Shown: in pieces, positions 51,221 to 59,463 of the stretch
How the letters are laid out: every line of letters starts with the position of its first letter
How positions within the stretch are numbered: the stretch's first letter is position 1
DNA from: Oceanicola sp.
Lineage (GTDB): Bacteria > Pseudomonadota > Alphaproteobacteria > Rhodobacterales > Rhodobacteraceae
DNA length: 64,000 nucleotides
Assembly: GCA_017792405.1 (NCBI GenBank)
Contig: CP051231.1
Span: 3,993,295 to 4,057,294 of the forward strand
Reading direction: 5' to 3'
Translations under genes and position numbers: made by a program
The notes under the pieces: model-generated
The model's database searches: none
What the model saw: the letters and a program-made list of their open reading frames with translations, nothing else
What the model was told of the DNA's origin: nothing

Positions 51221-52057
51221 ATGGAAAAAGCAACGAAACTTGGCGCTGGCATCGTCACCCTTGTTGCGGCGCTGTCCGCGACTTCCGCGATTGCCCAGGA
51301 CATCGTGGGCGGCACCTCCGTTGCCGCCGAGCGCAATGAAGATCTCATCGAAGCCATCGAGGATGACGCCGAGCGCGACCTCGACCGCTTTGGCAACGAA
51401 GGCCGCCCCCAAGGGTTTGCCGGCTCCTTCGCGCTGCGCGGCATCGCCTCGTCGGGCAACACCGAGAACTTCGACCTCGGCATCGGCACCGACCTCGGCT
51501 ACGTCTGGGGCCAGAACGGCATCGAGCTGAACCTCAGCTATGCCTACGGCGAGGACAAGGGCGTGAAATCGGAAGAGAGCCTCTTCTACGGCCTCGAGTA
51601 CACCCGGGACTTCAACCCCGATCTCTATGGCTTTGCCAAAGTGCAGGGCTCGGTTGACGAATTCTCGTCCTACAAGACCGACACCTTCGCCAGCTTCGGC
51701 GTTGGCTACCGGATCCTGAACGACGAGACCAAGCAGTGGTCGGTTCAGGCCGGTCCGGGTTACCGCTTTGCAGAGTTGAACGACATTGCCGCCGGCGAAG
51801 TGGACGAAGTGGCATGGGGCGTGTCCTCGGACTACGCGCACAAGCTGACCGACACCGTTTACCTGACCATGGATACCGACGTGATCTCGTCGGACTCCGA
51901 TACTGTGGTTTACAACGACCTCGCCCTGAGCGTGGCGGTGTCGAAGGCTCTGGCCCTGCGGACCTCGGTGCTGACCGAGTACCACAGCGACCCGCTGCCG
52001 GGCTTCAAGGACACCGACAACACCTTCGGCGTGAGCCTGGTGTACTCGTTCAACTGA
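51221..52057 (+). CDS. DUF481 family outer-membrane beta-barrel protein
   Basis: 278 residues from ATG 51221, preceded by AAAGGA. Signal peptide MEKATKLGAGIVTLVAALS to SAIAQ, then an acidic helical segment (residues 30-60). The barrel part alternates polar and aromatic residues: GIASSGNTENFDLGIGTDLGY, YGLEYTRDFNPDLYGFAKVQG and a C-terminal VSLVYSFN ending in Asn after Phe, typical of outer-membrane strands. Matches YdiY/DUF481, whose role is unknown. Terminated by a strong hairpin. Confidence 0.9.
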   Translation: MEKATKLGAGIVTLVAALSATSAIAQDIVGGTSVAAERNEDLIEAIEDDAERDLDRFGNEGRPQGFAGSFALRGIASSGNTENFDLGIGTDLGYVWGQNGIELNLSYAYGEDKGVKSEESLFYGLEYTRDFNPDLYGFAKVQGSVDEFSSYKTDTFASFGVGYRILNDETKQWSVQAGPGYRFAELNDIAAGEVDEVAWGVSSDYAHKLTDTVYLTMDTDVISSDSDTVVYNDLALSVAVSKALALRTSVLTEYHSDPLPGFKDTDNTFGVSLVYSFN

Positions 52058-52086
52058 GCCACGACTTCCCTCGTGACGAAGATAGA

Positions 52087-52115
52087 AGAGGGCGGAGAAA
52101 TCCGCCCTCTTTTTT
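52087..52115 (+). terminator. Rho-independent terminator
   Basis: AGAGGGCGGA (52087-52096), GAAA tetraloop, TCCGCCCTCT (52101-52110), then TTTTT: a perfect 10-bp stem with a T-run, 30 bases after the DUF481 stop. Also positioned to act on the convergent gene at 52146. Confidence 0.95.
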
Positions 52116-52145
52116 CGTCAGTACTAGTATTGAATGCGTGCGGCC

Positions 52146-53210
52146 CTAGTCGAACGTCCCCGAGACCTTGCCCAGCAACATGAAGGCTCGGGCGGTGCGG
52201 GTTTCGCTTACAGCGATGATCTCGGTGTCGGAGGCGGTTTCCGAGAAGGCAGCGAAGGTCTGGTCGAACTTGCGCAGGAAGTGGTGGACCGCGTCGCGGA
52301 AGATCGGGTCGGCGCGCATGCGGCCGGAGGTGAGGGCAAGGCAGGAGCGGTCGCGCACGCCGTCCATCCCGGCGATCTCCTCGCCACGGCGGCCCTGCCC
52401 GAACTTGCGCCAGACCGCCGGGCGGGCGGGCGCGGGGGAGAGGTCATCCATGTAGATGCCGTCTTCGGAGAGCAGGGTGAGCACATCCTGCGCTGAGTGC
52501 ACGAGGCCCGAGATCGTCGGGTCGCGCAGCGCCTTGCGGAGCGCGGCAAAGCCGGCCTTGTCCTTCTCGTTTTCGGGGAAGTTCAACGCGCGGGTGAACT
52601 CCTCGACCGAGATCGGTGCGGCTCCGGTGACGGCGGGGGTGCCGAGGTCGAAGGCGGGCTGGGCCTCTGCCTCGGGGGCGGGCTCGGGGCGCGAGAGGGC
52701 GGGCTTGCCGGGCAGCGGCACCTCGGCGGCCAGCCCTGCGCGGGAGGCGATGCGCGAGAGCGCGGCCTCGGCGTTGCGCTGGGCCGTCACCAGCTCTTCG
52801 AGCTTGCGCTCGACGGCGCTGGCACGCGGGTCAGTCCGCTCGCCTGAGGCGCTGCTGACGTAGCTGGAGCGCAGGGCATCCACCGCCGCTGTCAGCCGGG
52901 CGCTTTCTTCGCGCATGATCTTGCTGCTCTTGGCCGCCGAGACGCCGATCCAGATCAGCGCCACGGGCATGAAGATGGCGAAGAGGGTCATCACGAAAAT
53001 GATCGGATCGAACCCACCTTCGCCACCCGGCACCAGCAGGAAGAAACTGCCGACCAGAAGGCCCCAGAGCAGAGTCAGGCCGATACCGATGAACTCGGCG
53101 GAGCCGAAGCCGCGCGCGGGCTCGGAGGCGGCGCCTTGGGCGCTGCGCATGGGGGCGGGTTCGAGCCGCACAGGCTGCTGCGTCATGCTGCTGTTCTCGG
53201 CCTCGCTCAC
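52146..53210 (-). CDS. Membrane protein with coiled coil, function unknown
   Basis: 354 residues from GTG 53210; ATG 53186 is the alternative. Two transmembrane helices (about 38-60 and 68-90), then a coiled-coil segment (about 95-160, EESARLTAAVDAL and ERKLEELVTAQRNAEAALSRIA), an Ala/Pro/Glu-rich stretch and a compact C-terminal domain (SVEEFTRALNFPENEKDKAGFAALRKAL to the end). Sits 17 bases after greA on the same strand, so probably co-transcribed. No named family recognised. Confidence 0.8.
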   Translation of the reverse strand: MSEAENSSMTQQPVRLEPAPMRSAQGAASEPARGFGSAEFIGIGLTLLWGLLVGSFFLLVPGGEGGFDPIIFVMTLFAIFMPVALIWIGVSAAKSSKIMREESARLTAAVDALRSSYVSSASGERTDPRASAVERKLEELVTAQRNAEAALSRIASRAGLAAEVPLPGKPALSRPEPAPEAEAQPAFDLGTPAVTGAAPISVEEFTRALNFPENEKDKAGFAALRKALRDPTISGLVHSAQDVLTLLSEDGIYMDDLSPAPARPAVWRKFGQGRRGEEIAGMDGVRDRSCLALTSGRMRADPIFRDAVHHFLRKFDQTFAAFSETASDTEIIAVSETRTARAFMLLGKVSGTFD

Positions 53211-53226
53211 CCCCCGCAGGCTCCCG

Positions 53227-53697
53227 TCAGACGTATTTGATGCTCAGGACTTCGTAGCTCTTTTCGCCGCCCGGCGTGCGCACCTCGACAGAGTCGCCCT
53301 CGTCCTTGCCGATCAGGGCGCGGGCGATGGGAGACTTGATGTTGAGCAGGCCGCGCTCGATGTCGGCCTCGTGCTCGCCGACGATCTGCCAGCTCTTCTC
53401 CTCGTCGGTGTCCTCGTCAACCACCGTGACCGTCGCGCCGAACTTGATGGAGCCCGAAAGCTTGGCCGGATCGATCACCTCGGCGAGCGAGAGCACGCCC
53501 TCGATCTCCTTGATCCGGCCTTCGATGAAGCTCTGCTTCTCCTTGGCGGAGTGATACTCGGCGTTTTCGCTCAAATCGCCATGCTCACGGGCCTCGGCGA
53601 TCGCCTTGATGATCGCCGGGCGCTCAACGCTCTTGAGCTGCTTCAGTTCGGTATCGAGCGCGGTATGGCCCGCGCGGGTCATCGGTATTTTATCCAT
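53227..53697 (-). CDS. greA: Transcription elongation factor GreA
   Basis: 156 residues. The N-terminal coiled coil carries the acidic tip ENAEYHSAKEKQSFIEGRI (GREHGDLSENAEYHSAKE is the family signature, quoted in parts), and the C-terminal FKBP-like domain includes SPIARALIGKDEGDSVEV. It rescues backtracked RNA polymerase by stimulating transcript cleavage. ATG 53682 (MTRAGHTALD) is a possible shorter start. Confidence 0.96.
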   Translation of the reverse strand: MDKIPMTRAGHTALDTELKQLKSVERPAIIKAIAEAREHGDLSENAEYHSAKEKQSFIEGRIKEIEGVLSLAEVIDPAKLSGSIKFGATVTVVDEDTDEEKSWQIVGEHEADIERGLLNIKSPIARALIGKDEGDSVEVRTPGGEKSYEVLSIKYV

Positions 53698-53741
53698 CGC
53701 GGTGGTGGAACTTTCACTGGGAGAAAGGGCAACACTCAGGC

Positions 53742-53771
53742 TCTTAACTCAATCAGGGAAGGGAAAGTCAA
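53742..53771 (-). promoter_or_regulatory. Putative promoter of greA
   Basis: TTGACT (53771-53766, minus strand) with TTAAGA (53747-53742) 18 bases downstream, about 45 bases before the greA start. The -35 box fits the TTGAC-rich style of this group; the -10 is weak. Confidence 0.35.
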
Positions 53772-53884
53772 TAGTCCGGAAAGGGTTGCGGGGCTAGGGT
53801 GGCGGAAAACGGTCGCGGGGCGGAGGTGGTGACACCGGCCACAATCGCGCGGCGGAACGAGGGGTAGAAACAGGCGGGCAGTTC

Positions 53885-54871
53885 ATGCGCAACTTCCTGA
53901 GATTTGTGGCGATATACTTTCTGGCGGGCATCGCCTTTGTCGCCCTCGTGCGCGACGATCCGGTGGCGCTGATCGGCGGCCTCGTGGCCGCTCTTCCGGC
54001 GACGGCAATCTATTTCGTACAGAAGGGTTGGTGGCTGATCGCGGGTGTTGTGGCGCTGTTCTTCGTGCTGCCCCGGGGCGAGGTGATGGCCCGGCTGCCG
54101 AGAGCGTTTTTGGTGCTCATGGTCTGCAACCTGTTCTTCCTGACCTTCACCATGGTCAAGACCTCGCTGCCCTATGCCATGCCGTTCTGGGCCGATCCGC
54201 CGCTCGCCGCGCTGGACCGGGCGCTGCACCTCGGCGTGGACCCCTACGTGCTGACCCATGCCATCGGCGCGTGGATACCGCCCGCTGCGGCGGTGGCGAT
54301 CTACATGGGCGCGTGGATTGTGCCGGCGATGTACCTGCCGGTGATCCTCGTGCTCTTCGACGGCGACCGCGCCCGGGTGGGCCGGTTTCTGCTGCTCTAC
54401 GCGGTGGGCTGGGCGATGCTCGGCTCGGTTCTGGCGCTCGGCGGCCTCTCCGCCGGGCCGATCTACTATGACAGGCTCTTGGGCGGCGACCGCTTTGCCG
54501 GGTTGATCGAGGCGCTCGCGGCCAGTGGCATCTCGGCCAGCATGACCGGGCAGGTGCAGGATTTTCTCTGGGGCGTCTATGCCAGCGGGGCGCAGGGCGT
54601 GGGTTCGGGCATTTCGGCTTTTCCCAGTGTGCATGTGGGCATGGCCTGCGTGGTCTCGCTCTACCTCTACGAACGCGCCCGCTGGCTGGCGCCGCTCTCC
54701 GTGGCGATCACAGGGATCTTCCTGTTTCTGTCGGTACATTTGGGCTGGCACTACGCGGTGGATGGCTATGCCTCGATTGCAGTGATCCTCGCCACATGGG
54801 CGGTCGCGCGGCGCAGACAATCGGCGCGGCCTGCCCCGGAATTGGCCGATTTGAGCCCCGAAACCATCTGA
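53885..54871 (+). CDS. PAP2-superfamily membrane phosphatase (Aur1/PAP2_3-like)
   Basis: 328 residues with six or more membrane helices. Catalytic landmarks are GISAFPSVHVGMACV (PSxH) and LHLGWHYAVDGYASI written here as HLGWHYAVDGYA, giving the His and Asp of the last motif. The classical KxxxxxxRP motif is not evident, as in inositolphosphotransferase-type members. Acts on lipid phosphates or transfers phospho-head groups at the membrane. The next gene is a diverged copy. Confidence 0.87.
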   Translation: MRNFLRFVAIYFLAGIAFVALVRDDPVALIGGLVAALPATAIYFVQKGWWLIAGVVALFFVLPRGEVMARLPRAFLVLMVCNLFFLTFTMVKTSLPYAMPFWADPPLAALDRALHLGVDPYVLTHAIGAWIPPAAAVAIYMGAWIVPAMYLPVILVLFDGDRARVGRFLLLYAVGWAMLGSVLALGGLSAGPIYYDRLLGGDRFAGLIEALAASGISASMTGQVQDFLWGVYASGAQGVGSGISAFPSVHVGMACVVSLYLYERARWLAPLSVAITGIFLFLSVHLGWHYAVDGYASIAVILATWAVARRRQSARPAPELADLSPETI

Positions 54872-54942
54872 TTTTGCAGGCACCAAGGCTGGAAGGATGA
54901 CGCCCGGGAACCGGGTGACTGGGGCTATCGAGGGGTTTGGCC

Positions 54943-55983
54943 ATGTTTGGCAACGCGATTGCACATCTGCGCAAGGGGGCCGACGAGCCCTTTGCCGCGA
55001 GCGAGATTTCGTGGTTTCTGCGCTTTGCCTTCATCTACATGATCCTGTCGGGCATCGTCGTCAGCTTCGGGGTGGACCTGCTCTCCGCAGCGACCCCGGC
55101 GGTGGGGGGCGGGCAGAAGTTCTTCTACTTCATCCGCGATGTGCTGCTTGGCATCTTCCCGGTGGTCATTGGCCTGTTTTTCCTGATTGGTTGGCAACGT
55201 ATCCGCCTGCGCGGCGCGGCGTTGCTGAAGGTGTTCATCGCCTGTGTGCTCATGCAGTCGGGCTTCACGATGATGAAGAGCGCCTTCCCGATGCTGATGC
55301 CCTTCTACGCCGACCCTTTCCTCGCCGATCTCGACGAGGCGATCCACGGCGGTGTGCCGTGGGAGTGGACCCATGCGCTGATCGGCATGGGCGAGGGGCA
55401 GAAGCTGTTCCTGGCCTACACCAAGATCTGGGGCGTCTGGGCGCTGCTCTTCCCCTTCCTGCTGGTGCTGGTCGACAGTGACAAAGCGCGGGTAAAGCGC
55501 TTTTTGATCCTGTTTCTCGTGGCATGGGTATTCATCGGCAACGTGCTGGCGCTCTCCGGCCTCTCGGTTGGGCCGATCTTTTATGACCGGCTACTCGGCG
55601 GCGAGCGGTTTGGCGGGCTGATCACCGTTCTGAACAATGGCGGCATCGAGCATACCACGATCGGGATGACGCAAGATGCGCTGTGGCAGCTCTATTCGAA
55701 GGGCAAGAACTTCATCGGACCGGGCATCTCGGCCTTCCCCAGCGTGCATGTGGCCGTGGCCTCTGTGGCGGCGCTCTACCTTGCCGAGCGCAGCCGGTGG
55801 CTGGCGCTGCCGGGGCTTCTCTACCTCGCGCTGGTAATGTTCCTCTCGGTCTACACCGGCTACCACTACGCGGTAGACGGCTATGTTTCGATGGCAGTCG
55901 TGGGGCTTGTCTGGGCGGTGCTGAAGCGCCGCGCAATGGCCCGTGACGCAGCCCCGGCCGGAGCGATGACCCCGGCCGAGTGA
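54943..55983 (+). CDS. PAP2-superfamily membrane phosphatase, second copy
   Basis: 346 residues from ATG 54943, preceded by GAGGGG. It shares SGLSVGPIFYDRLLGGERFGG, GISAFPSVHVAVAS and YTGYHYAVDGYVSM with the upstream gene and has the same helix pattern. An in-frame TTG six bases upstream is the alternative start. Probably the same enzyme type with a different lipid substrate. Followed by a GC-rich hairpin and a convergent SDR gene. Confidence 0.87.
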   Translation: MFGNAIAHLRKGADEPFAASEISWFLRFAFIYMILSGIVVSFGVDLLSAATPAVGGGQKFFYFIRDVLLGIFPVVIGLFFLIGWQRIRLRGAALLKVFIACVLMQSGFTMMKSAFPMLMPFYADPFLADLDEAIHGGVPWEWTHALIGMGEGQKLFLAYTKIWGVWALLFPFLLVLVDSDKARVKRFLILFLVAWVFIGNVLALSGLSVGPIFYDRLLGGERFGGLITVLNNGGIEHTTIGMTQDALWQLYSKGKNFIGPGISAFPSVHVAVASVAALYLAERSRWLALPGLLYLALVMFLSVYTGYHYAVDGYVSMAVVGLVWAVLKRRAMARDAAPAGAMTPAE

Positions 55984-55984
55984 G

Positions 55985-56006
55985 GGGCGCCCGCAGCCGG
56001 GCGCCC
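55985..56006. terminator. GC-rich hairpin between convergent genes
   Basis: GGGCGCCC (55985-55992), 6-base loop, GGGCGCCC (55999-56006): a perfect 8-bp stem right after the PAP2 stop and 18 bases from the stop of the convergent SDR gene. No T-run on either side, so intrinsic termination is only possible. Confidence 0.35.
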
Positions 56007-56023
56007 ATGGGTGCCGCCTGCGT

Positions 56024-56776
56024 TCAGAGCAGCGCGCCACCGGAGGCCTCGATCCGCTGGCCGGTGATCCAGTTGGTCTTTCCAGCGAGCAGGGCAGCCA
56101 CCGCGCCGCCGATGTCATCGGGCAGACCGGCCCGGCCCATGGCCGAAATCTCCGCCATCCGCGCGTTCATCTCCGGGTCGTCCCGCACGATGCCGCCGCC
56201 GAAGTCGGTTTCGATCGCGCCGGGCGCCAGGGTGTTGACGGCGATGCCGCGCGGACCGAACTCGCGGGCCATGTAGTGGGTCATCACCTCGACCGCGCCT
56301 TTGGCTGTCGCATAGGCCGCAAAGCCCGGGTAGCTGAACCGGGTGAGGCCGGAGGAGACGTTGAGCACCTGCCCACCATCGGCGAGCAGCGGCAGCAGCG
56401 CCTGGGTCAGGAAGAACGGGCCTTTCACGTGGACCTGCATCATGGCATCGAAGTCGGCCTCCGAGGTTTGCTCGAAGGTCGCATGGGCGCCGTAGCCTGC
56501 GTTGTTGACCAGTGCGTGCAGGCTCTCCCCACCGAGTTCGGTGAGAGTCTGCGGCAGGGCGGCAGCGAAGTCGCCAAAGCTGGCGGTGTCTTCCGTATCC
56601 AGCTTTAGCGCGGCGGCCTGCACCCCCGCGGCGCGGGCCTCGGCCAGTGCCTCTTCGGCGGCCTCGGCGTTGGAGTGGTAAGTGATGATGGGAGAGACCC
56701 CGGCGCGGGCGAGGTGGGTGGCCATGGCGCGGCCAAGGCCCCGGCTGCCGCCGGTGATGAGAGCGATGCGGGTCAT
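56024..56776 (-). CDS. Short-chain dehydrogenase/reductase
   Basis: 250 residues of the classical SDR type: ITGGSRGLGRAMATHLA cofactor loop, VNNAGYGAHA, the catalytic Ser in NVSSGLTRF, and Y-x3-K in AAYATAKGAVEVM (Tyr and Lys separated by three). NAD(P)H-dependent reduction of a carbonyl or the reverse. Divergent from an AraC regulator that probably controls it; substrate unknown. Confidence 0.92.
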   Translation of the reverse strand: MTRIALITGGSRGLGRAMATHLARAGVSPIITYHSNAEAAEEALAEARAAGVQAAALKLDTEDTASFGDFAAALPQTLTELGGESLHALVNNAGYGAHATFEQTSEADFDAMMQVHVKGPFFLTQALLPLLADGGQVLNVSSGLTRFSYPGFAAYATAKGAVEVMTHYMAREFGPRGIAVNTLAPGAIETDFGGGIVRDDPEMNARMAEISAMGRAGLPDDIGGAVAALLAGKTNWITGQRIEASGGALL

Positions 56777-56925
56777 GTGGGAACTCCTTGTTTGATCCGA
56801 TAGGCGTTGATCTGGGTCGCGCCGTACCGGGTGGCCTGCCGCATTCGCCGTCGGACCTGCCTATTCCTCCGCAACCCGATCCCGGCCCCTTTTGACTTGG
56901 CCGCCCATCGGCGCATCTTCGGGTC

Positions 56926-57810
56926 ATGGAGATGCCGATGATCGACCGTTCCCTGGTTGCCGAACTGCGTGACCATGCCGACCGCGAGAATGCAGGCCGG
57001 GAGCTGGCTGCCACCCCGGTGGAGGGCCTGAGCGTGATGCGTAGACGGATGCCCACCCCGGTAGAGCCGGTGGTCTACGAACCGGTGCTCTGCCTCGTGA
57101 TGGAGGGGGTGAAGGAGGTCTGGCACGGCGAGCGGCCGTTGCGGTTTGCCGCCGGGCAAAGCTCTGTCATCAGCTTTCACCTGCCGACGCAGGCGCGGAT
57201 TCTGGAAGCGCCCTACACCTCGCTAGGCCTGCGGATCGACCCGCCGCTGCTGCACGAGATCGCCGCCGAGATTGATGGCGCGGGCGAGGGCGCTGCGGGG
57301 CCGGTGATCAGCACCGGCGAGGCGGATGAGGCGGTGCTCGGCGCGATGTCCCGGCTTTTCCGGCTTAAGAACACGCCCGCCGCCATTCCGCAGCTTGCCC
57401 CGCTGATCAGGCGGGAGCTGCATTACTGGTTGCTGAACTCCTGCCACGGCCCGGCGCTGCGCGAGCTGGCCCGGCCTGCCTCTCACGCCGCCCGCATTGC
57501 CCGCGCTACGGCGGAAATCCGGCGCACCTATGACGCGCAACTCAGGGTGCCCGAGCTGGCACGGGGCGCGGGAATGTCGGAGACCACTTTCCATGCGCAA
57601 TTCAAGGCGCTGACCGGCACCACGCCGCTGCAATTTCAGAAGAAGATGCGCCTGATGGAGGCGCGGCGGCTGATCGAGGCCGGGGGGCAGGGTGTGAGCC
57701 AGGCGGCCTTTGCGGTGGGCTACGAGAGCCCCACCCAGTTCAGCCGCGAGTTCAGCCGGATGTTCGGTTGCGCGCCGAGCCGGCTCAAGTCCGAGGCGGC
57801 AAGCGCCTGA
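56926..57810 (+). CDS. AraC-family transcriptional regulator
   Basis: 294 residues. An AraC_N ligand domain (VEGLSVMRRRMPTPVEPVVYEPVLCLVMEG, quoted as MRRRMPTPVEPVVYEPVLC) with QSSVISFHLPTQ is followed by two helix-turn-helix motifs (VPELARGAGMSETTFHAQF and GVSQAAFAVGYESPTQFSRE). Same arrangement as other AraC_N regulators divergent from a reductase gene; 149 bases separate it from the SDR. Several in-frame ATGs exist; the first is used. Confidence 0.92.
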   Translation: MEMPMIDRSLVAELRDHADRENAGRELAATPVEGLSVMRRRMPTPVEPVVYEPVLCLVMEGVKEVWHGERPLRFAAGQSSVISFHLPTQARILEAPYTSLGLRIDPPLLHEIAAEIDGAGEGAAGPVISTGEADEAVLGAMSRLFRLKNTPAAIPQLAPLIRRELHYWLLNSCHGPALRELARPASHAARIARATAEIRRTYDAQLRVPELARGAGMSETTFHAQFKALTGTTPLQFQKKMRLMEARRLIEAGGQGVSQAAFAVGYESPTQFSREFSRMFGCAPSRLKSEAASA

Positions 57811-57892
57811 GGGATTTCCGGTCTTGACCGGGCCGGGTGCGCCTGCCAGCCTCCGCCGCGTTGAAACAAGTCATTAGACCGGAGACATTGCC

Positions 57893-58942
57893 ATGACGCG
57901 CGCCCTCCAGCGGATTGCCGCTGCCGTTGCCCTTTCTGCCAGCCTCGCCCTGCCCGCTGCGGCCAACCTGCCGTCCGGCGGGCTTGGCGGCTTCAGCCTC
58001 AGCCCCGATGGCGCCACCCTGCTGGCGGGCGGAGACAACCGTGTGATCTACGTGATCGACGCTGCCACCTTCGAGGTGAAGGACCGGATCTGGAGCCCGG
58101 CGATGCCTGTGTGGATGGATCACTCCGCAGATGGCAGCCTCGTCTACGTGCTCGACAGCGATGACATGCTGACCGCCTATGCCGCCGCCGACATGAGCAA
58201 GAAATGGGAAATCCAACGGGTGCGCGACATGGCCTTCCGGCCCGAGGCGCAGCGGATCGTGATCTGGAAGGGCAGCTCCGGCGGCAGCGAGATCGCGGTG
58301 ATCGACGCGGCGACCGGTGCACAGACCAAGACGGTGAGCACGCCCGAGGGCTACCCGATCGACAGCGCGGGGCTGAGCGACGATGGCAAGATGCTTTATG
58401 CGATCACCCGTCAGGAGAAGACTGAAGACGAGACCAAGGAGCAGCCCTCCAACGACCTGAAGGGGCTCGACAAGGAGGTCTTCCGCAAGAAACACGATGC
58501 CTACGCCGCGAAGCTGCTGACGATTGATCTTGAGGCCGGAACATTCGATTCCACGACGAGCTGGTACAGCGCCTCGAATTTCGATGACATCCGGGCCGTG
58601 GGCGATCAGGTGTTCTACCTCAAGCCGGGCAGCGACCCGATGGTGACGGATGCCGCGGGCGAGGTGACCATGCTCGACCTGCAACGCACCAATGCCGATT
58701 ACGCCGAGATCAGCCCTGACGGGGCCGAGATCGTGGCGGGTGATGGCGGCAAGGTGAGTTTCATCCCGGTCGGGGGTGGCGCGCCGCTTACGCTGGGGGT
58801 GGAGGATCTTCCCGGCTGGTTCGAGAAGACCCAAGGGTTCGAATACCTGCCGGACGGCAAGGTGATTGCCGTGACCGATGGCTGGCGGATCGTGGTGATC
58901 GACCGCGCGGCTGGCAGCGCGACGGCCTATCCAGTGTATTGA
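57893..58942 (+). CDS. Periplasmic beta-propeller repeat protein
   Basis: 349 residues with a signal peptide ending ALPAAA (residues 1-24). Repeated blade-like segments follow: GGFSLSPDGATLLAGGDNRVIYVIDAATFEV (quoted as LSPDGATLLAGGDNRVIYVI), WMDHSADGSLVYVLDSDDM, GLSDDGKMLYAITR, AEISPDGAEIVAGDGGKVSF. These match the YVTN/WD-like propeller pattern. Probable role is in protein or ligand binding in the periplasm; no catalytic site recognised. Confidence 0.85.
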   Translation: MTRALQRIAAAVALSASLALPAAANLPSGGLGGFSLSPDGATLLAGGDNRVIYVIDAATFEVKDRIWSPAMPVWMDHSADGSLVYVLDSDDMLTAYAAADMSKKWEIQRVRDMAFRPEAQRIVIWKGSSGGSEIAVIDAATGAQTKTVSTPEGYPIDSAGLSDDGKMLYAITRQEKTEDETKEQPSNDLKGLDKEVFRKKHDAYAAKLLTIDLEAGTFDSTTSWYSASNFDDIRAVGDQVFYLKPGSDPMVTDAAGEVTMLDLQRTNADYAEISPDGAEIVAGDGGKVSFIPVGGGAPLTLGVEDLPGWFEKTQGFEYLPDGKVIAVTDGWRIVVIDRAAGSATAYPVY

Positions 58943-58969
58943 TCGGGGCCGTTCGGGGTCAATGAGCGC

Positions 58970-58994
58970 GGTGGGAAATTTGCCCACCATGCGG
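58970..58994 (-). repeat. REP-like palindrome, degenerate (copy 2)
   Basis: GGTGGG (58970-58975), 7-base loop, CCCACC (58983-58988), then ATGCGG. Same layout as the other copies but with altered stem bases and foot. Lies between the propeller gene and secE. Confidence 0.45.
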
Positions 58995-59086
58995 GCCGGT
59001 GATGCGCCGGGCGGCACCGCCGGCCTTGAAATCGCCACGCGAAGCCCGTAAGTGGCCCCGAACGAACACCCGAGGAAAGAGCACCC

Positions 59087-59284
59087 ATGGCCCGCGCCAA
59101 TCCGCTTCAGTTCATCCAGCAGGTCCGCACCGAGGTGGGCAAGGTCGTCTGGCCGACCCGCCGCGAGGTGGTGCTGACGACCGTCATGGTCTTCATCATG
59201 GCGATCCTCACGGGCGTGTTCTTCTTCCTCGTCGACTGGCTGATCCGCACCGGTCTGACCCAGATCCTCGGCCTGTTCGGCTGA
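59087..59284 (+). CDS. secE: Preprotein translocase subunit SecE
   Basis: 65 residues, the short alphaproteobacterial form. NPLQFIQQVRTEVGKVVWPTRREV is the conserved amphipathic segment (quoted in part: EVGKVVWPTRREV), followed by one transmembrane helix (VMVFIMAILTGVFFFLVDWL). It clamps the SecY channel in the inner membrane. The preceding AAAGAG fits a ribosome site. Confidence 0.95.
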   Translation: MARANPLQFIQQVRTEVGKVVWPTRREVVLTTVMVFIMAILTGVFFFLVDWLIRTGLTQILGLFG

Positions 59285-59296
59285 GGCCGGAGGGCG

Positions 59297-59323
59297 GGTG
59301 CGCCATCAATGCGCACCCTACGG
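59297..59323 (-). repeat. REP-like palindrome with GTAG foot (copy 3)
   Basis: GGTGCGC (59297-59303), 7-base loop, GCGCACC (59311-59317), then CTACGG, so on the minus strand CCGTAG precedes the hairpin exactly as in copy 1. Lies 13 bases after the secE stop. Confidence 0.7.
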
Positions 59324-59375
59324 ACTTGAAATCGGAAGGCGGGGAGAGTATCCCGCCAGCAATCCCCGAAAACAT

Positions 59376-59408
59376 GGCGCGCCCGAATCGACGGCGCGCC
59401 CGTTTTTT
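59376..59408 (+). terminator. Hairpin terminator between secE and nusG
   Basis: GGCGCGCC (59376-59383), 9-base loop, GGCGCGCC (59393-59400), then CG and TTTTTT (59403-59408). A perfect 8-bp GC stem plus a six-T tail is a convincing intrinsic terminator, lying about 55 bases before nusG. Confidence 0.8.
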
Positions 59409-59422
59409 ATCGGGGAGTCGGA

Positions 59423-59451
59423 TTGACGCGCCCCGGGCGGGGCCAGAGACA
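59423..59451 (+). promoter_or_regulatory. Possible nusG promoter
   Basis: TTGACG (59423-59428) follows the terminator by 15 bases, with GAGACA 17 bases further. Only the -35 box is good. It would give a very short leader before nusG at 59464. Confidence 0.3.
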
Positions 59452-59463
59452 AGCAGGTTTGAC

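Noticed and set aside
58943..59086. Possible tRNA gene upstream of secE
   Set aside because: Many genomes have tRNA-Trp here, but no cloverleaf or CCA end could be drawn from this stretch.
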